Source: Shewanella benthica (GTDB lineage Bacteria; Pseudomonadota; Gammaproteobacteria; Enterobacterales; Shewanellaceae). From it: a stretch of DNA of 64,000 bases. The stretch spans positions 40,669-104,668 of the forward strand of contig JAKVHY010000024.1 of the NCBI GenBank assembly GCA_023284085.1. The letters are read 5' to 3'. The position numbers and the translations under genes were made by a program. Shown piece by piece: positions 28,605 to 36,314 of this stretch. Numbering within the stretch: position 1 is the first letter of the stretch; each line of letters opens with the position of its first letter. The notes beneath the pieces were generated by a model. It searched no databases, had not been told where the DNA came from, and was given only the letters and a program-made list of their open reading frames with translations.

Positions 28605-28623
28605 TCGCGAGTCAAAAATTGGA

Positions 28624-28648
28624 ATACTCGGCTGTTTCAGCCGAGTAT
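28624..28648 (+). other. Strong hairpin after guaD
   Basis: An 11-base-pair perfect stem ATACTCGGCTG/CAGCCGAGTAT with a TTT loop lies 20 bases after guaD. With no T-tract behind it, it may protect the guaD mRNA 3' end rather than terminate. Confidence 0.55.
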
Positions 28649-28826
28649 ATGTGGAAGTATGGGCTGAAAATAGAAGCTCAATAGTCATATTGAACTTTAA
28701 TTTTAACATCGAGCCAAGGTGTAAATCTCTGTTGATTTATGCCCTGGTACCATTGCTTGAAGTCTGAGTAGACACTCGCATGATGTTATCCAGGCACATA
28801 CTTTGTGGCAAAAAGGAAGCAATGAT

Positions 28827-30203
28827 ATGACCGATAGCAATACAGTTGGAAATGAATCATTAGAACAAAATAAGTTAGCTTCAAAGAGTCCGATAGACAA
28901 TTACTTCGAGATAACCGAGCGAGGGAGCACGGTCCGGCAAGAGGTAATTGCCGGGGTGACCACTTTCATGGCCATGGTTTATTCGGTCATAGTGGTGCCC
29001 AGTATGTTGGGAATCGCAGGGTTTGATCCCGGAGCCGTATTTATCGCTACCTGTTTGATTGCAGCCTTTGGTTCGCTGCTGATGGGCTTATGGGCAAAAC
29101 TGCCAATGGCTATTGGTTGTGCTATCTCACTCACGGCATTTCTGGCATTCAGCCTAGTCTTGGGTCAAGGGGTCAGTATTCCTGTTGCCTTAGGCGCGGT
29201 CTTCCTTATGGGAGTCGTGTTTACCGGCATTACCGTGACGGGCATTCGTCAATGGATCTTAACTAATCTTCCATTCGGTATTGCTCACGGTACCGGCATC
29301 GGCATTGGCCTGTTTTTACTGCTCATCGCCGCCAATGGTGTAGGACTGGTGATAAAAAATCCCCACGAAGGTTTACCTATTGCATTAGGTGAATTTACTT
29401 CATTGTCGGTGTTGATGTCCGTGATAGGTCTTGCGGCCATCTTGGGGCTGGAGAAACTCCGCGTTCCAGGCGGTATCTTACTTGTGATCGTGGCAATCTC
29501 GGTATTTGGCCTGATCTTCGATCCGAATGTGGTGTATCAAGGCTTATTTGCCATGCCAGACTTTGGTGGTGAGAACTCCCTGATTGGTACTATGGATGTC
29601 ATGGGCGCGTTGAACCCTATGATTTTGCCCACGGTATTTGCTTTGGTGATGACCGCTATCTTTGATGCTACGGGTACCATTCGTGCGGTAGCCGGTCAGG
29701 CTAACCTGTTGGATAAGGATGGACAGATCATCAATGGTGGTAAGGCGCTGACTTCTGACTCTGTGAGTAGTATTTTTGCCGGCATGGTCGGTGGTGCACC
29801 AGCTGCGGTTTATATCGAATCAGCCGCGGGTACTGCCGCAGGCGGCAAAACAGGCTTAACGGCCACTGTAGTTGGTGGATTGTTTCTCTGTATGTTGTTT
29901 TTGGCACCGCTTAGTTATCTGGTTCCGGCTTATGCCACAGCGCCAGCCTTGATGTATGTCGGACTCTTGATGATGTCTAATGTCAGCAAGTTAGATCTCA
30001 ATGATTCGGTGGATGCATTGTCTGGTTTGATGTGTGCCGTGTTTATTGTGTTGACCAGTAATATTGTTACCGGCATTATGCTGGGCTTTTTAGTGCTGGT
30101 TATCGGACGATTGACCTCGGGTGATTGGAAGAAGCTCAACTTAGGTACGGTTATTATTACCATTACTCTCGTTGCTTTTTATGTTGGTGGTTGGGCAATT
30201 TAA
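28827..30203 (+). CDS. ghxQ: Guanine/hypoxanthine permease GhxQ
   Basis: A 458-residue inner-membrane transporter of the AzgA branch of the NCS2 superfamily, strongly similar to E. coli GhxQ (YgfQ). ATG 28827 follows AAGGA with good spacing. Typical stretches are RGSTVRQEVIAGVTTFMAMV, LPMAIGCAISLTAFLAF, IAHGTGIGIGLFLLLIAANG, VFDATGTIRAVAGQ-like IFDATGTIRAVAGQANLL and AAVYIESAAGTAAGGKTGL. It imports guanine and hypoxanthine with protons. In this cluster it feeds guaD and the xanthine dehydrogenases. Confidence 0.94.
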   Translation: MTDSNTVGNESLEQNKLASKSPIDNYFEITERGSTVRQEVIAGVTTFMAMVYSVIVVPSMLGIAGFDPGAVFIATCLIAAFGSLLMGLWAKLPMAIGCAISLTAFLAFSLVLGQGVSIPVALGAVFLMGVVFTGITVTGIRQWILTNLPFGIAHGTGIGIGLFLLLIAANGVGLVIKNPHEGLPIALGEFTSLSVLMSVIGLAAILGLEKLRVPGGILLVIVAISVFGLIFDPNVVYQGLFAMPDFGGENSLIGTMDVMGALNPMILPTVFALVMTAIFDATGTIRAVAGQANLLDKDGQIINGGKALTSDSVSSIFAGMVGGAPAAVYIESAAGTAAGGKTGLTATVVGGLFLCMLFLAPLSYLVPAYATAPALMYVGLLMMSNVSKLDLNDSVDALSGLMCAVFIVLTSNIVTGIMLGFLVLVIGRLTSGDWKKLNLGTVIITITLVAFYVGGWAI

Positions 30204-30300
30204 TCTTGCTCAGTTTGAAAACGAATCATTATAAAAGAGTCGCGCTAAGCTCGTTTAACGACTTAAAAAAATAAAAGTTTGTCAATTACAGGTGAAGAAT

Positions 30301-31068
30301 ATGAACAATAAATGGATATTGGTTGCATTACTAGCAAGCCCGACAGCATTTGCAGAGAGTTTAATTCATTGGTCTGATTTCAGTGTGACAGCCCTTTACG
30401 GTGATAGCTTTGAGGTCGATCCTGCGGAGCAAACCACCATTACGCTAGAAACTGCCGGTGGTTGGAAATACGGAGATTGGTTCGCGTTCCAAGACTTTGT
30501 TTACTTCAATGATGCACCAAGTGATAGTAATCACGCTAACTATGGTGAGATTGGTACTCGCTTTAGTGCCAGTAAGATTTTTGATAGCAAAGTTGGTTTT
30601 GGCCCCTTAACCGATCTGTCTCTTGCACTGCAATATGAACAAGGGAATGCAGCGGCAAGTACTATTCTCTATGGTATCGGTTCAGATTGGGCTGTGCCTG
30701 GTTTTAGCTACCTGAATGTGAACGTCTATTACCGTAGCGAATTGAGTAATCCTGCTGGAGAACCTGGTGCCAGTGATGGTTGGCAGCTAGCCCCATCATG
30801 GAGGATTGATTTTGGTGACACAGGTATAGTGTTCGATGGCTATATTGACTGGGTATTTAGTCCGTCTGAAGACTCTTATGAGCCTATGTTGCACATTAAT
30901 CCACAACTTAAGTATGACTTAGGTGCCGTGCTCAATGGTAAGAGTGGCAAATTTTATGTCGGTGTCGAATATGATTACTGGAAGAACAAGTACGGCATAC
31001 CCAATGGTATTCCCGGTCTTGACGTTGACCAAAGTGTCTTCTCGCTCTTGATTAAGTATCACCTATAA
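30301..31068 (+). CDS. Tsx-like nucleoside/nucleobase outer-membrane channel
   Basis: A 255-residue beta-barrel of the Tsx/OmpK family. ATG 30301 follows AGGTGAAG. A signal peptide ends ASPTAFA-ES, followed by IHWSDFSVTALYG, the characteristic N-terminus, then alternating aromatic strands such as GWKYGDWFAFQDFVYF and the closing strand QSVFSLLIKYHL with an aromatic-rich end. Tsx proteins let nucleosides pass the outer membrane. Being the last gene of the purine cluster, before a strong terminator, it is probably the outer-membrane entry for purine substrates. Substrate specificity is inferred from position. Confidence 0.85.
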   Translation: MNNKWILVALLASPTAFAESLIHWSDFSVTALYGDSFEVDPAEQTTITLETAGGWKYGDWFAFQDFVYFNDAPSDSNHANYGEIGTRFSASKIFDSKVGFGPLTDLSLALQYEQGNAAASTILYGIGSDWAVPGFSYLNVNVYYRSELSNPAGEPGASDGWQLAPSWRIDFGDTGIVFDGYIDWVFSPSEDSYEPMLHINPQLKYDLGAVLNGKSGKFYVGVEYDYWKNKYGIPNGIPGLDVDQSVFSLLIKYHL

Positions 31069-31108
31069 GTGTTAACTTAACGCAGAACGGAATACAGCAA
31101 TAGTTAAA

Positions 31109-31138
31109 GCCTCGACACGAAAGTGTCGGGGCTTTTTT
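31109..31138 (+). terminator. Terminator of the tsx-like gene
   Basis: A 10-base-pair stem GCCTCGACAC/GTGTCGGGGC with a GAAA loop is followed by TTTTTT. Confidence 0.92.
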
Positions 31139-31144
31139 ATTGAT

Positions 31145-31172
31145 TGGTGGAGGCAATAAGGCTCGACTTCGC
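31145..31172 (+). repeat. Degenerate copy of the ssrA 3' end (att-like)
   Basis: These 28 bases match the tmRNA 3' end at 34400-34427 at 20 positions: an uninterrupted TGGTGGAGGC, then a diverged pentamer, then GGCTCGA, and a final CGC. The orientation is the same. Flanking T-rich and TTGATTGG/CTGAATTGG sequence is also alike. This is what an integration event at ssrA would leave at the distal end of an island. Confidence 0.55.
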
Positions 31173-31608
31173 TTGGTAATCGATTGTTTTTAAATAGTTT
31201 GGTTAGATTAGTTCAATGCGGGTATTACAATAATTTGTAGCTGGTACCATTTCGTAAACATTTTTAATACGATTGATAATACCTGCAAATTAATTTATCG
31301 ATTACAAGCTAACACTAGCAAACGCGCGCCAATAAACTATTACCAACAATCAGACCATCTTCATTACCATAGTAATGGACGAGGTGGACATCTCACCTAT
31401 GCTATATAAAGTCTAACTTTATATACTTTATGGTTTGTAATTACACTCTCTGAGTCAAAGTCTAAAAACATAGCATTTATTGCAACTTGGCTTTAATCTG
31501 TACTATAAGTCTATTTAAGTAGACTTTTACTTTTACTTTTACGTTTTCGCTTGTAGTTTGGTTTAGCCAAGCACTGCTAAAATTAACCTTATATTCAGGA
31601 GTTCTCTA

Positions 31609-31845
31609 GTGGCCAAATCTATAAAAGCCTTAGCAAACCCAGAGCTAACTCGACCCTTTTCGGTCGCGTTACTAGGAGGCGCAATAAAAGCCAAACCTAC
31701 TCAAAGTGGCATCACCCAGACTGATGCGGCAGCATTGTGTGGTATAGCCAAGTAGACCATCGAGCAAGGTCGAGACGATATTCGCCTGTGTGCGGTCATG
31801 GATGTGATGCAAGGTTTGGGGATTCAGCTTTCAATTCAGTCATAG
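31609..31845 (+). pseudogene. HipB-like antitoxin remnant with in-frame stop
   Basis: A GTG-initiated frame of 78 codons preceded by TCAGGAG is interrupted by TAG at 31753-31755. Around the stop the translation reads TQTDAAALCGIAK, stop, TIEQGRDDIRLCAVMDVMQG and ends GLGIQLSIQS. This is the layout of a HipB/Xre helix-turn-helix antitoxin, with the stop inside the recognition helix region. It is followed at once by a HipA-like fragment, which supports a dead hipBA operon. Confidence 0.6.
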
Positions 31846-31882
31846 GAGCAACAAGTGGCTAGCTTAGAAAATGAGGCTAATG

Positions 31883-31984
31883 ATGGCTGGGTCTAATGCA
31901 TACCGTTTAAATGTACTTTTTAACAAGCAGGTTATTGCTGAATTAAGCTTTTATCCAGGTACGAATAACTTACATTTTGTTTAA
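31883..31984 (+). pseudogene. HipA N-terminal remnant
   Basis: ATG 31883 opens a 33-codon frame reading MAGSNAYRLNVLFNKQVIAE followed by LSFYPGTNNLHFV. This resembles the first strand-rich subdomain of HipA toxin kinases (LNVWLNGQLVGEL type). The remaining roughly 400 residues of a HipA are absent, so the toxin is lost. It lies just after the hipB remnant. Confidence 0.5.
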
Positions 31985-31998
31985 CAAAATCAATGAAT

Positions 31999-32127
31999 AG
32001 AATGGCCACCCACAATTATTGATGTTTTAGTTTGGTCCCTTATTCAAAGTAGAAGTGCACCATTCATTTCACCACTCATTTCAGTAGCCATCTTCCTTAG
32101 AACAAGAATTGATGTCTTGGTTATAGT
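31999..32127 (+). repeat. Diverged direct repeat, left copy
   Basis: Starts ATGGCCACCCACAATT and ends GATGTCTTGGTTATAGT. A shorter copy with an internal deletion of about 60 bases is at 34272-34336 in the same orientation. The two copies flank the aerolysin-like gene. Confidence 0.6.
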
Positions 32128-32301
32128 CTCGAGAGCCCTCACTACGCAGAAACCTCTGCAGCGGTCATATTTTGAGGGGACAATAACTTTTTCAAGAAAG
32201 CATCTTTACGTTTCTGGCAATATTTAGCCATTTAGTTATCTATTTACCGCCCTATATTAAGTTAATGGATGATTTGGGGGGCTACAATCCTGGCACATGG
32301 G

Positions 32302-32330
32302 TAAGTGTCCAAGTTTACTATGCCACTACA
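32302..32330 (+). repeat. IS-end-like 29-base repeat, left copy
   Basis: This 29-mer, which ends ACTATGCCACTACA and contains AAGTGTCCAA, is the reverse complement of 34210-34238 with two mismatches. The pattern TGTAGTGGCATAGTGAA...GGACAC resembles terminal inverted repeats of IS3-like elements, as far as I can judge by eye. Confidence 0.65.
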
Positions 32331-32767
32331 ACTATTGTTTGACGAACTTAAGATTCCACAAAACATAAATAGTCAGCCAATAGCAGAAGTGGATAATAAC
32401 GATTTAATTAATTTATAAAGTATATCTTATTCAAGATCCATATTTAATTGTATTGACAGAGGGTTGGTGTACCTCACCGCAGTTATAGGGCTTATCGATA
32501 GTATTAAACAACTTAAAAAACTAACTGAAGTAAATTAAATGAACTCCAAACCGATCGTTGATTTGTTTTGTATATTTTGCATTTTCATTTGTTAAATAAC
32601 CACTTGAAATAAACGGAAACAATTAATTGTCTGTTTCTAATTGGCTTAGTATTTACTGATACATGTTTCGGCATTGATCTTTTCCTATTTGTTTATTAAG
32701 TTCAATAATCATTTAAGTGCTTTGCTAAATGATTTGTAATTTTAAACATATAAAAGGGAATGATTTT
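32331..32767. other. AT-rich non-coding stretch before the toxin gene
   Basis: Holds a 32-codon open frame from ATG 32319 that I do not recognise, and near 32463-32540 a frame reading RGLVYLTAVIGLIDS, faintly like an IS3-type transposase core (GWLYLAVVIDL). Both are too short to call genes. The promoter of the toxin gene should lie in the last 200 bases. Confidence 0.35.
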
Positions 32768-34204
32768 ATGTTGAAATATTTAAGCCCAGTATTAATTCTC
32801 TCCGCTATTCCATATGGAGCGCTGGCGAATATTTACCCGGATCAGATCGTTCATGATTCATTGGGTGAAGACGTATGTCGATTTGGTTATCGCCCTATTG
32901 ACCGATATGAAGCCGCGGCTAATCGCAGCTACTTAGTTGATAAAATGGGAGCGTGGCAAATTACCGGACTCAAAGATAATTGGGTCATAATGGGTAGCGG
33001 CTACAATGGAGAGATTAAGCAGGATCATCCAAACTCTGCTACCTGGTGCCACCCTACATCTGATCAAACTTCTATCCCTAATTACGCCCCGAAATCGATA
33101 GCTGAGGGTACCGAAGTCGCTATTCAACACGCTTTAATAAATGACCATTCAAAGTTTATCAGACCTTTAAGCTACCTAGCTCACTATCTTGGGTATGCTT
33201 GGGTATCTGGGAACCGCAGTAACTATGTCGGCGAGGATATGAAAGTAAGCCGTACTTCTGGTGATAAATGGACTATACAAGGAGATAATAGCGGTTCATG
33301 CAGCGGCTACCGATGTGATGAAAAAACCAAAATTACGGTTGATAACTTTGCATATACGCTAAATGATGGTGATTTCTGGCATGGCACCGTCGTTGAGTCC
33401 GAAAGAGAGCTGATCAACACGGTTATGGTTACAGCCATTAACAACACTAATATACCTCAGCAGGTTGTGGTCAATCTTAGTGTTGATGAATCAACGAATT
33501 GGTCAAAGACAAATTCTTATGGATTCTCACAAAAGGTTGAAACCGAAAATACGTTTAAATGGCCGTTAGTTGGATCGACTAAAATTTCAATTTCCATTGA
33601 AGCGAACCAAAACTTTTCAAACACCAACGGCGGTTCGTCTAGTCAGACAGTCGCGTTGCAGGCTCGCCCCATGGTTCCTGCAAACTCTTCGATCCCTATA
33701 AAAGTTCAATTGTATCGTTCTACTATTTCATACCCTTATCGTTTCGGGGCTGATATTAGCTACGATGTTAACTTTAACGGTTTCTTACGTTGGGGCGGTA
33801 ATGCGTGGAATACACACCCTGATAATCGCCCATACAAGAGCCATACCTTTACCCTTGGTCGTAGTAGCCCACCGGCAAACGATATCCGCTACCAGTGGAA
33901 TCACCGCTATATTCCTAGCGAAGTTAGATGGTGGGATTGGAGCTGGGCTATTAGCAATAACGGGTTGAGCAACATGCATTATGCAACGGCTGCAAGTCTT
34001 AGGCCCTTTAATTCCTATGTGTCTGGAGACTTTAATGCTGAATCTCAGTTTGCTGGCAATATCGAAATTGGCGAGCCTGGGCTGGTAGGGGGGATACCTA
34101 GTGACTCTTCAACTGGCGTTGACTTCATTTCGAACTTTGACGCCGATGGGTTAGAAGCGCTTGGTTTTAGTAATGCGAAATTAACCATGAGAATGGCTAA
34201 CTAA
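32768..34204 (+). CDS. Aerolysin-family pore-forming toxin (proaerolysin homologue)
   Basis: A 478-residue secreted toxin closely matching Aeromonas proaerolysin along its length. ATG 32768 follows AAGGGA and gives a signal peptide ending PYGALA-NIYPDQ. Domain 1 has Cys37 and Cys94 (TWCHPT) for the first disulfide; Cys178 and Cys183 in SCSGYRC form the second. Conserved stretches include WVIMGSGYNGEIK, SYLAHYLGYAWVSGN, NWSKTNSYGFSQKV (pore-forming loop region), GFLRWGGNAWNTHPDNRP and VRWWDWSWAI for glycan and receptor binding. The region that in Aeromonas holds the basic activation site (about residues 434-455) has no Lys or Arg. It would be exported by Sec and type II secretion and oligomerise on animal cell membranes. 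It is flanked by IS-like and direct repeats, and no other toxin gene is adjacent. Confidence 0.93.
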   Translation: MLKYLSPVLILSAIPYGALANIYPDQIVHDSLGEDVCRFGYRPIDRYEAAANRSYLVDKMGAWQITGLKDNWVIMGSGYNGEIKQDHPNSATWCHPTSDQTSIPNYAPKSIAEGTEVAIQHALINDHSKFIRPLSYLAHYLGYAWVSGNRSNYVGEDMKVSRTSGDKWTIQGDNSGSCSGYRCDEKTKITVDNFAYTLNDGDFWHGTVVESERELINTVMVTAINNTNIPQQVVVNLSVDESTNWSKTNSYGFSQKVETENTFKWPLVGSTKISISIEANQNFSNTNGGSSSQTVALQARPMVPANSSIPIKVQLYRSTISYPYRFGADISYDVNFNGFLRWGGNAWNTHPDNRPYKSHTFTLGRSSPPANDIRYQWNHRYIPSEVRWWDWSWAISNNGLSNMHYATAASLRPFNSYVSGDFNAESQFAGNIEIGEPGLVGGIPSDSSTGVDFISNFDADGLEALGFSNAKLTMRMAN

Positions 34205-34209
34205 ATCCC

Positions 34210-34238
34210 TGTAGTGGCATAGTGAATTTGGACACTTA
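34210..34238 (+). repeat. IS-end-like 29-base repeat, right copy
   Basis: Begins TGTAGTGGCATAGTGAA five bases after the toxin stop codon and is the inverted partner of 32302-32330, with 27 of 29 bases paired. Confidence 0.65.
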
Positions 34239-34271
34239 ACTGTAACCCCTCTAAATTTAAAAGAGAAGAAC

Positions 34272-34336
34272 ATGGCCATCCACAACTCTTGATGCCATCT
34301 TCCTCTGAGTAATAATGGGTGTCTTGGTTATAGTTT
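34272..34336 (+). repeat. Diverged direct repeat, right copy
   Basis: ATGGCCATCCACAACT at the start and GTGTCTTGGTTATAGT at the end match the ends of 31999-32127; about 60 central bases are missing relative to that copy. Confidence 0.6.
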
Positions 34337-34358
34337 TTCATTCAATAAAATCAAGCAT

Positions 34359-34393
34359 AAAAAAAGGGTCATCATTACTGATGACCCTTTTTT
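34359..34393 (-). terminator. Terminator of ssrA, hairpin usable on both strands
   Basis: AAAAAAGGGTCATCA and TGATGACCCTTTTTT pair around TTAC. It lies just beyond the tmRNA 3' end and also faces the toxin transcript from the other side. Confidence 0.88.
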
Positions 34394-34399
34394 CTGAAT

Positions 34400-34754
34400 T
34401 GGTGGAGGCGGCGGGGCTCGAACCCGCGTCCAAAAAGCCTACATCCAAGGCGCTACATGCTTAGTCTCTCTTTTAATTAACCAAGTACACTCCGAAAGAC
34501 AGGATTGCAATTGGCGAGTTCAGTACTATTTCGCGGTTCACCCCTGAACGTGGTTCCCTCGCTATCAAATGTAAGATGACCATCTATAAACCAAACCCAT
34601 TTGAGAAGTTTCGGCAAGATGGCTAGCTAGCCTAAGCTGCTAGAGAGTAGTTAGAGTCGTTAGCAACTATAACAGTGAGGCTTTTTACGAGGCCAACCTC
34701 CCCTCGGCATGCTCCCAGGGTTTCGAGAATCTTGTCGAATCCAGAATCGCCCCC
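34400..34754 (-). ncRNA. ssrA: tmRNA (transfer-messenger RNA)
   Basis: A one-piece tmRNA of 355 bases read on the minus strand. It starts GGGGGCGATTCTGGATTCG, the conserved 5' end, and finishes with a T-arm GGGTTCGAGCCC, an acceptor strand pairing with GGGGGCG, and an encoded CCA (34400-34402). The tag reading frame at 34632-34664 encodes ANDSNYSLAA preceded by the resume alanine context, then TAG. It rescues stalled ribosomes and marks the product for proteolysis together with SmpB, which is encoded about 250 bases upstream on the same strand. The 3' end is a classic integration target and has a degenerate copy at 31145. Confidence 0.97.
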
Positions 34755-34939
34755 AAGTACAATTCGATTGTAACGCGTTACCACTCTATTACCAAGCGTG
34801 TTTTGCAACTCGTTATATCGTTTGTTCGTTATCCGTACGTTTTGCGTGTTTTTTATTGTTTTTCAGTAAATGATTGGTTATTCATTGTTCGCACCAAGCA
34901 TTTTATCATTTAAAGCTTCGTTTCATGACCCGACTCCGG

Positions 34940-34999
34940 CTTAAAAGCATTGCCGGAGAGACTGGGGTGCTTAAAAGCATTGCCGGAGAGACGGGAGTG
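34940..34999 (+). repeat. Two tandem 30-base repeats with REP-like hairpin
   Basis: Copies at 34940-34969 and 34970-34999 differ at two bases near their ends. Each contains ATTGCCGGAGAGAC, and CTCCGGC...GCCGGAG can pair with sequence just upstream. The motif resembles the GCCGGAAT hairpin seen at 45917-45945, so both may be degenerate REP elements. Confidence 0.6.
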
Positions 35000-35497
35000 C
35001 TATTCACCACGTACGGCTTTTTTCATTGTTCGAGCTTTTTCAATCTGCCATTCACGATCTTTAGTATCGTCACGCTTATCGTGTTCTTTCTTACCTTTAC
35101 CTAGACCAATCTCAATTTTGACCCAGGCACCTTTCTGCCAGTACATAGAGATAGGTACGATAGAGTAGCCCTTACGATCGACGAGCCCTTGTAACTTATC
35201 TAGCTCTTTTCGCTTGAGCAGAAGTTTACGCGAGCGCATAGGATCACAGACGACATGGGTTGATGCGGTATTCAATGGCGCTATGGTACAACCGAAGAGA
35301 AAGGCTTCGCCCTCTCTCATAAACACATAGCTTTCAGACAAGTTAACCTTGCCCATTCGAATAGACTTAACTTCCCATCCCATTAGGGATAGACCTGCTT
35401 CCATCTTCTCTTCGAATTTATAGTCGAAGGTTGCGCGTTTATTACGGGCAATCGATGCGGAGGAGTTTTTTGATTTTTTTGCATTTTTCTTAGCCAT
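35000..35497 (-). CDS. smpB: SsrA-binding protein SmpB
   Basis: A 165-residue tmRNA partner. The OB-fold core shows ATFDYKFEEKMEAGLSLMGW, EVKSIRMGKVNLSESYV and RSRKLLLKRKELDKL, and the C-terminal basic tail ends GKGKKEHDKRDDTKDREWQI, the part that enters the empty mRNA channel of the ribosome. It lies directly upstream of ssrA on the minus strand, as is usual. The gene is divergent from ratA with about 300 bases between the starts. Confidence 0.96.
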   Translation of the reverse strand: MAKKNAKKSKNSSASIARNKRATFDYKFEEKMEAGLSLMGWEVKSIRMGKVNLSESYVFMREGEAFLFGCTIAPLNTASTHVVCDPMRSRKLLLKRKELDKLQGLVDRKGYSIVPISMYWQKGAWVKIEIGLGKGKKEHDKRDDTKDREWQIEKARTMKKAVRGE

Positions 35498-35798
35498 AGG
35501 CTGGCTATTATACGCAGGGACAAGTTTTTTGGAATTGCTGCCGACGAATTATTCAAACATTTCTGCACAATAACGAGGGTTTGCCTGATTTTTGAACAAA
35601 TAAAGTCAGCTTTGAGGGGGCAATTAGGCAAGCGCTGCTTTTAGGTGTCTCACTTTAGGAAGAGGTGAATATGCGTTTTTCTATGATCGTGTTAAAATCC
35701 TGCCATTAGTGATCATCTTTAGCGTTCGTTTAGGTGATTGTCTTCGGCAACTGGTTTAATCACATTGTTGAGATAAACTGTTTCAGGTAAAGAGTAGA
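35498..35798. other. Divergent promoter region smpB/ratA
   Basis: No gene is seen in these 301 bases; the region should contain opposing promoters for smpB and ratA. Confidence 0.4.
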
Positions 35799-36230
35799 AT
35801 GCCCCAAATATCCCGCAGTGTGTTAGTGCGCTTTAGTGCAATGCAGATGTATGAAATCGTCAATGATGTTGAATCCTATAAAGAGTTTTTGCCCGGCTGT
35901 GTCGGTGGCAAGGTGCTCGAATTTGACGGCGAGACTATGCTCGCATCTGTAGATGTGTCTAAAGCTGGTATTAGTAAAACCTTCACGACCCGTAATCAAG
36001 TCATACCGGGTAAGAGTATTCAGCTTTCTTTAGAAAATGGCCCTTTCAAGCATCTGCTCGGCGAGTGGCGCTTCACTGAATTAACCGAAGATGCCTGCAA
36101 GATAGATTTCGAGTTGAGCTTCGAGTTCTCTAGCTCTCTCGTTGAACTGGCTTTCGGCAAGGTGTTTAAAGACTTGATGTCATCTATGGTGACGGCGTTT
36201 ACCGGCAGAGCGAAAGTGATTTATCGATAG
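35799..36230 (+). CDS. ratA: RatA: START-domain coenzyme Q-binding / ribosome association family protein
   Basis: A 143-residue protein of the polyketide cyclase/START superfamily, matching the E. coli RatA (YfjG) family; eukaryotic relatives are Coq10. It starts MPQISRSVLVRFSAMQMYEI and has NDVESYKEFLPGCVGG and LENGPFKHLLGEWRF, the typical ligand-pocket strands, plus a C-terminal helix VFKDLMSSMVTAFTGRA. Proposed roles are ubiquinone binding and, in E. coli, interference with ribosome subunit joining. It is followed by rnfH, the usual partner. Confidence 0.93.
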   Translation: MPQISRSVLVRFSAMQMYEIVNDVESYKEFLPGCVGGKVLEFDGETMLASVDVSKAGISKTFTTRNQVIPGKSIQLSLENGPFKHLLGEWRFTELTEDACKIDFELSFEFSSSLVELAFGKVFKDLMSSMVTAFTGRAKVIYR

Positions 36231-36314
36231 TCGCCAGCTACTCGCTATGAGTTTAGAGCTATAAGCTACGAGCTAAGTGCTTTTAGCTTGATTCATATTG
36301 AAAGAGATAAATTG

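Noticed and set aside
31145..31172. A tRNA gene
   Set aside because: Only a 3' acceptor-like and T-arm-like stretch is present; no cloverleaf can be formed. Interpreted as an ssrA-end copy.
32319..32418. A 32-codon frame starting MPLQLLFDELKIPQ before the toxin gene
   Set aside because: Its start lies in the IS-end-like repeat and it is too short to judge; kept only as a note on the region.
32463..32540. IS3-type transposase fragment (RGLVYLTAVIGLIDS)
   Set aside because: Similarity is faint and covers about 15 residues; mentioned as context only, not annotated as a pseudogene.
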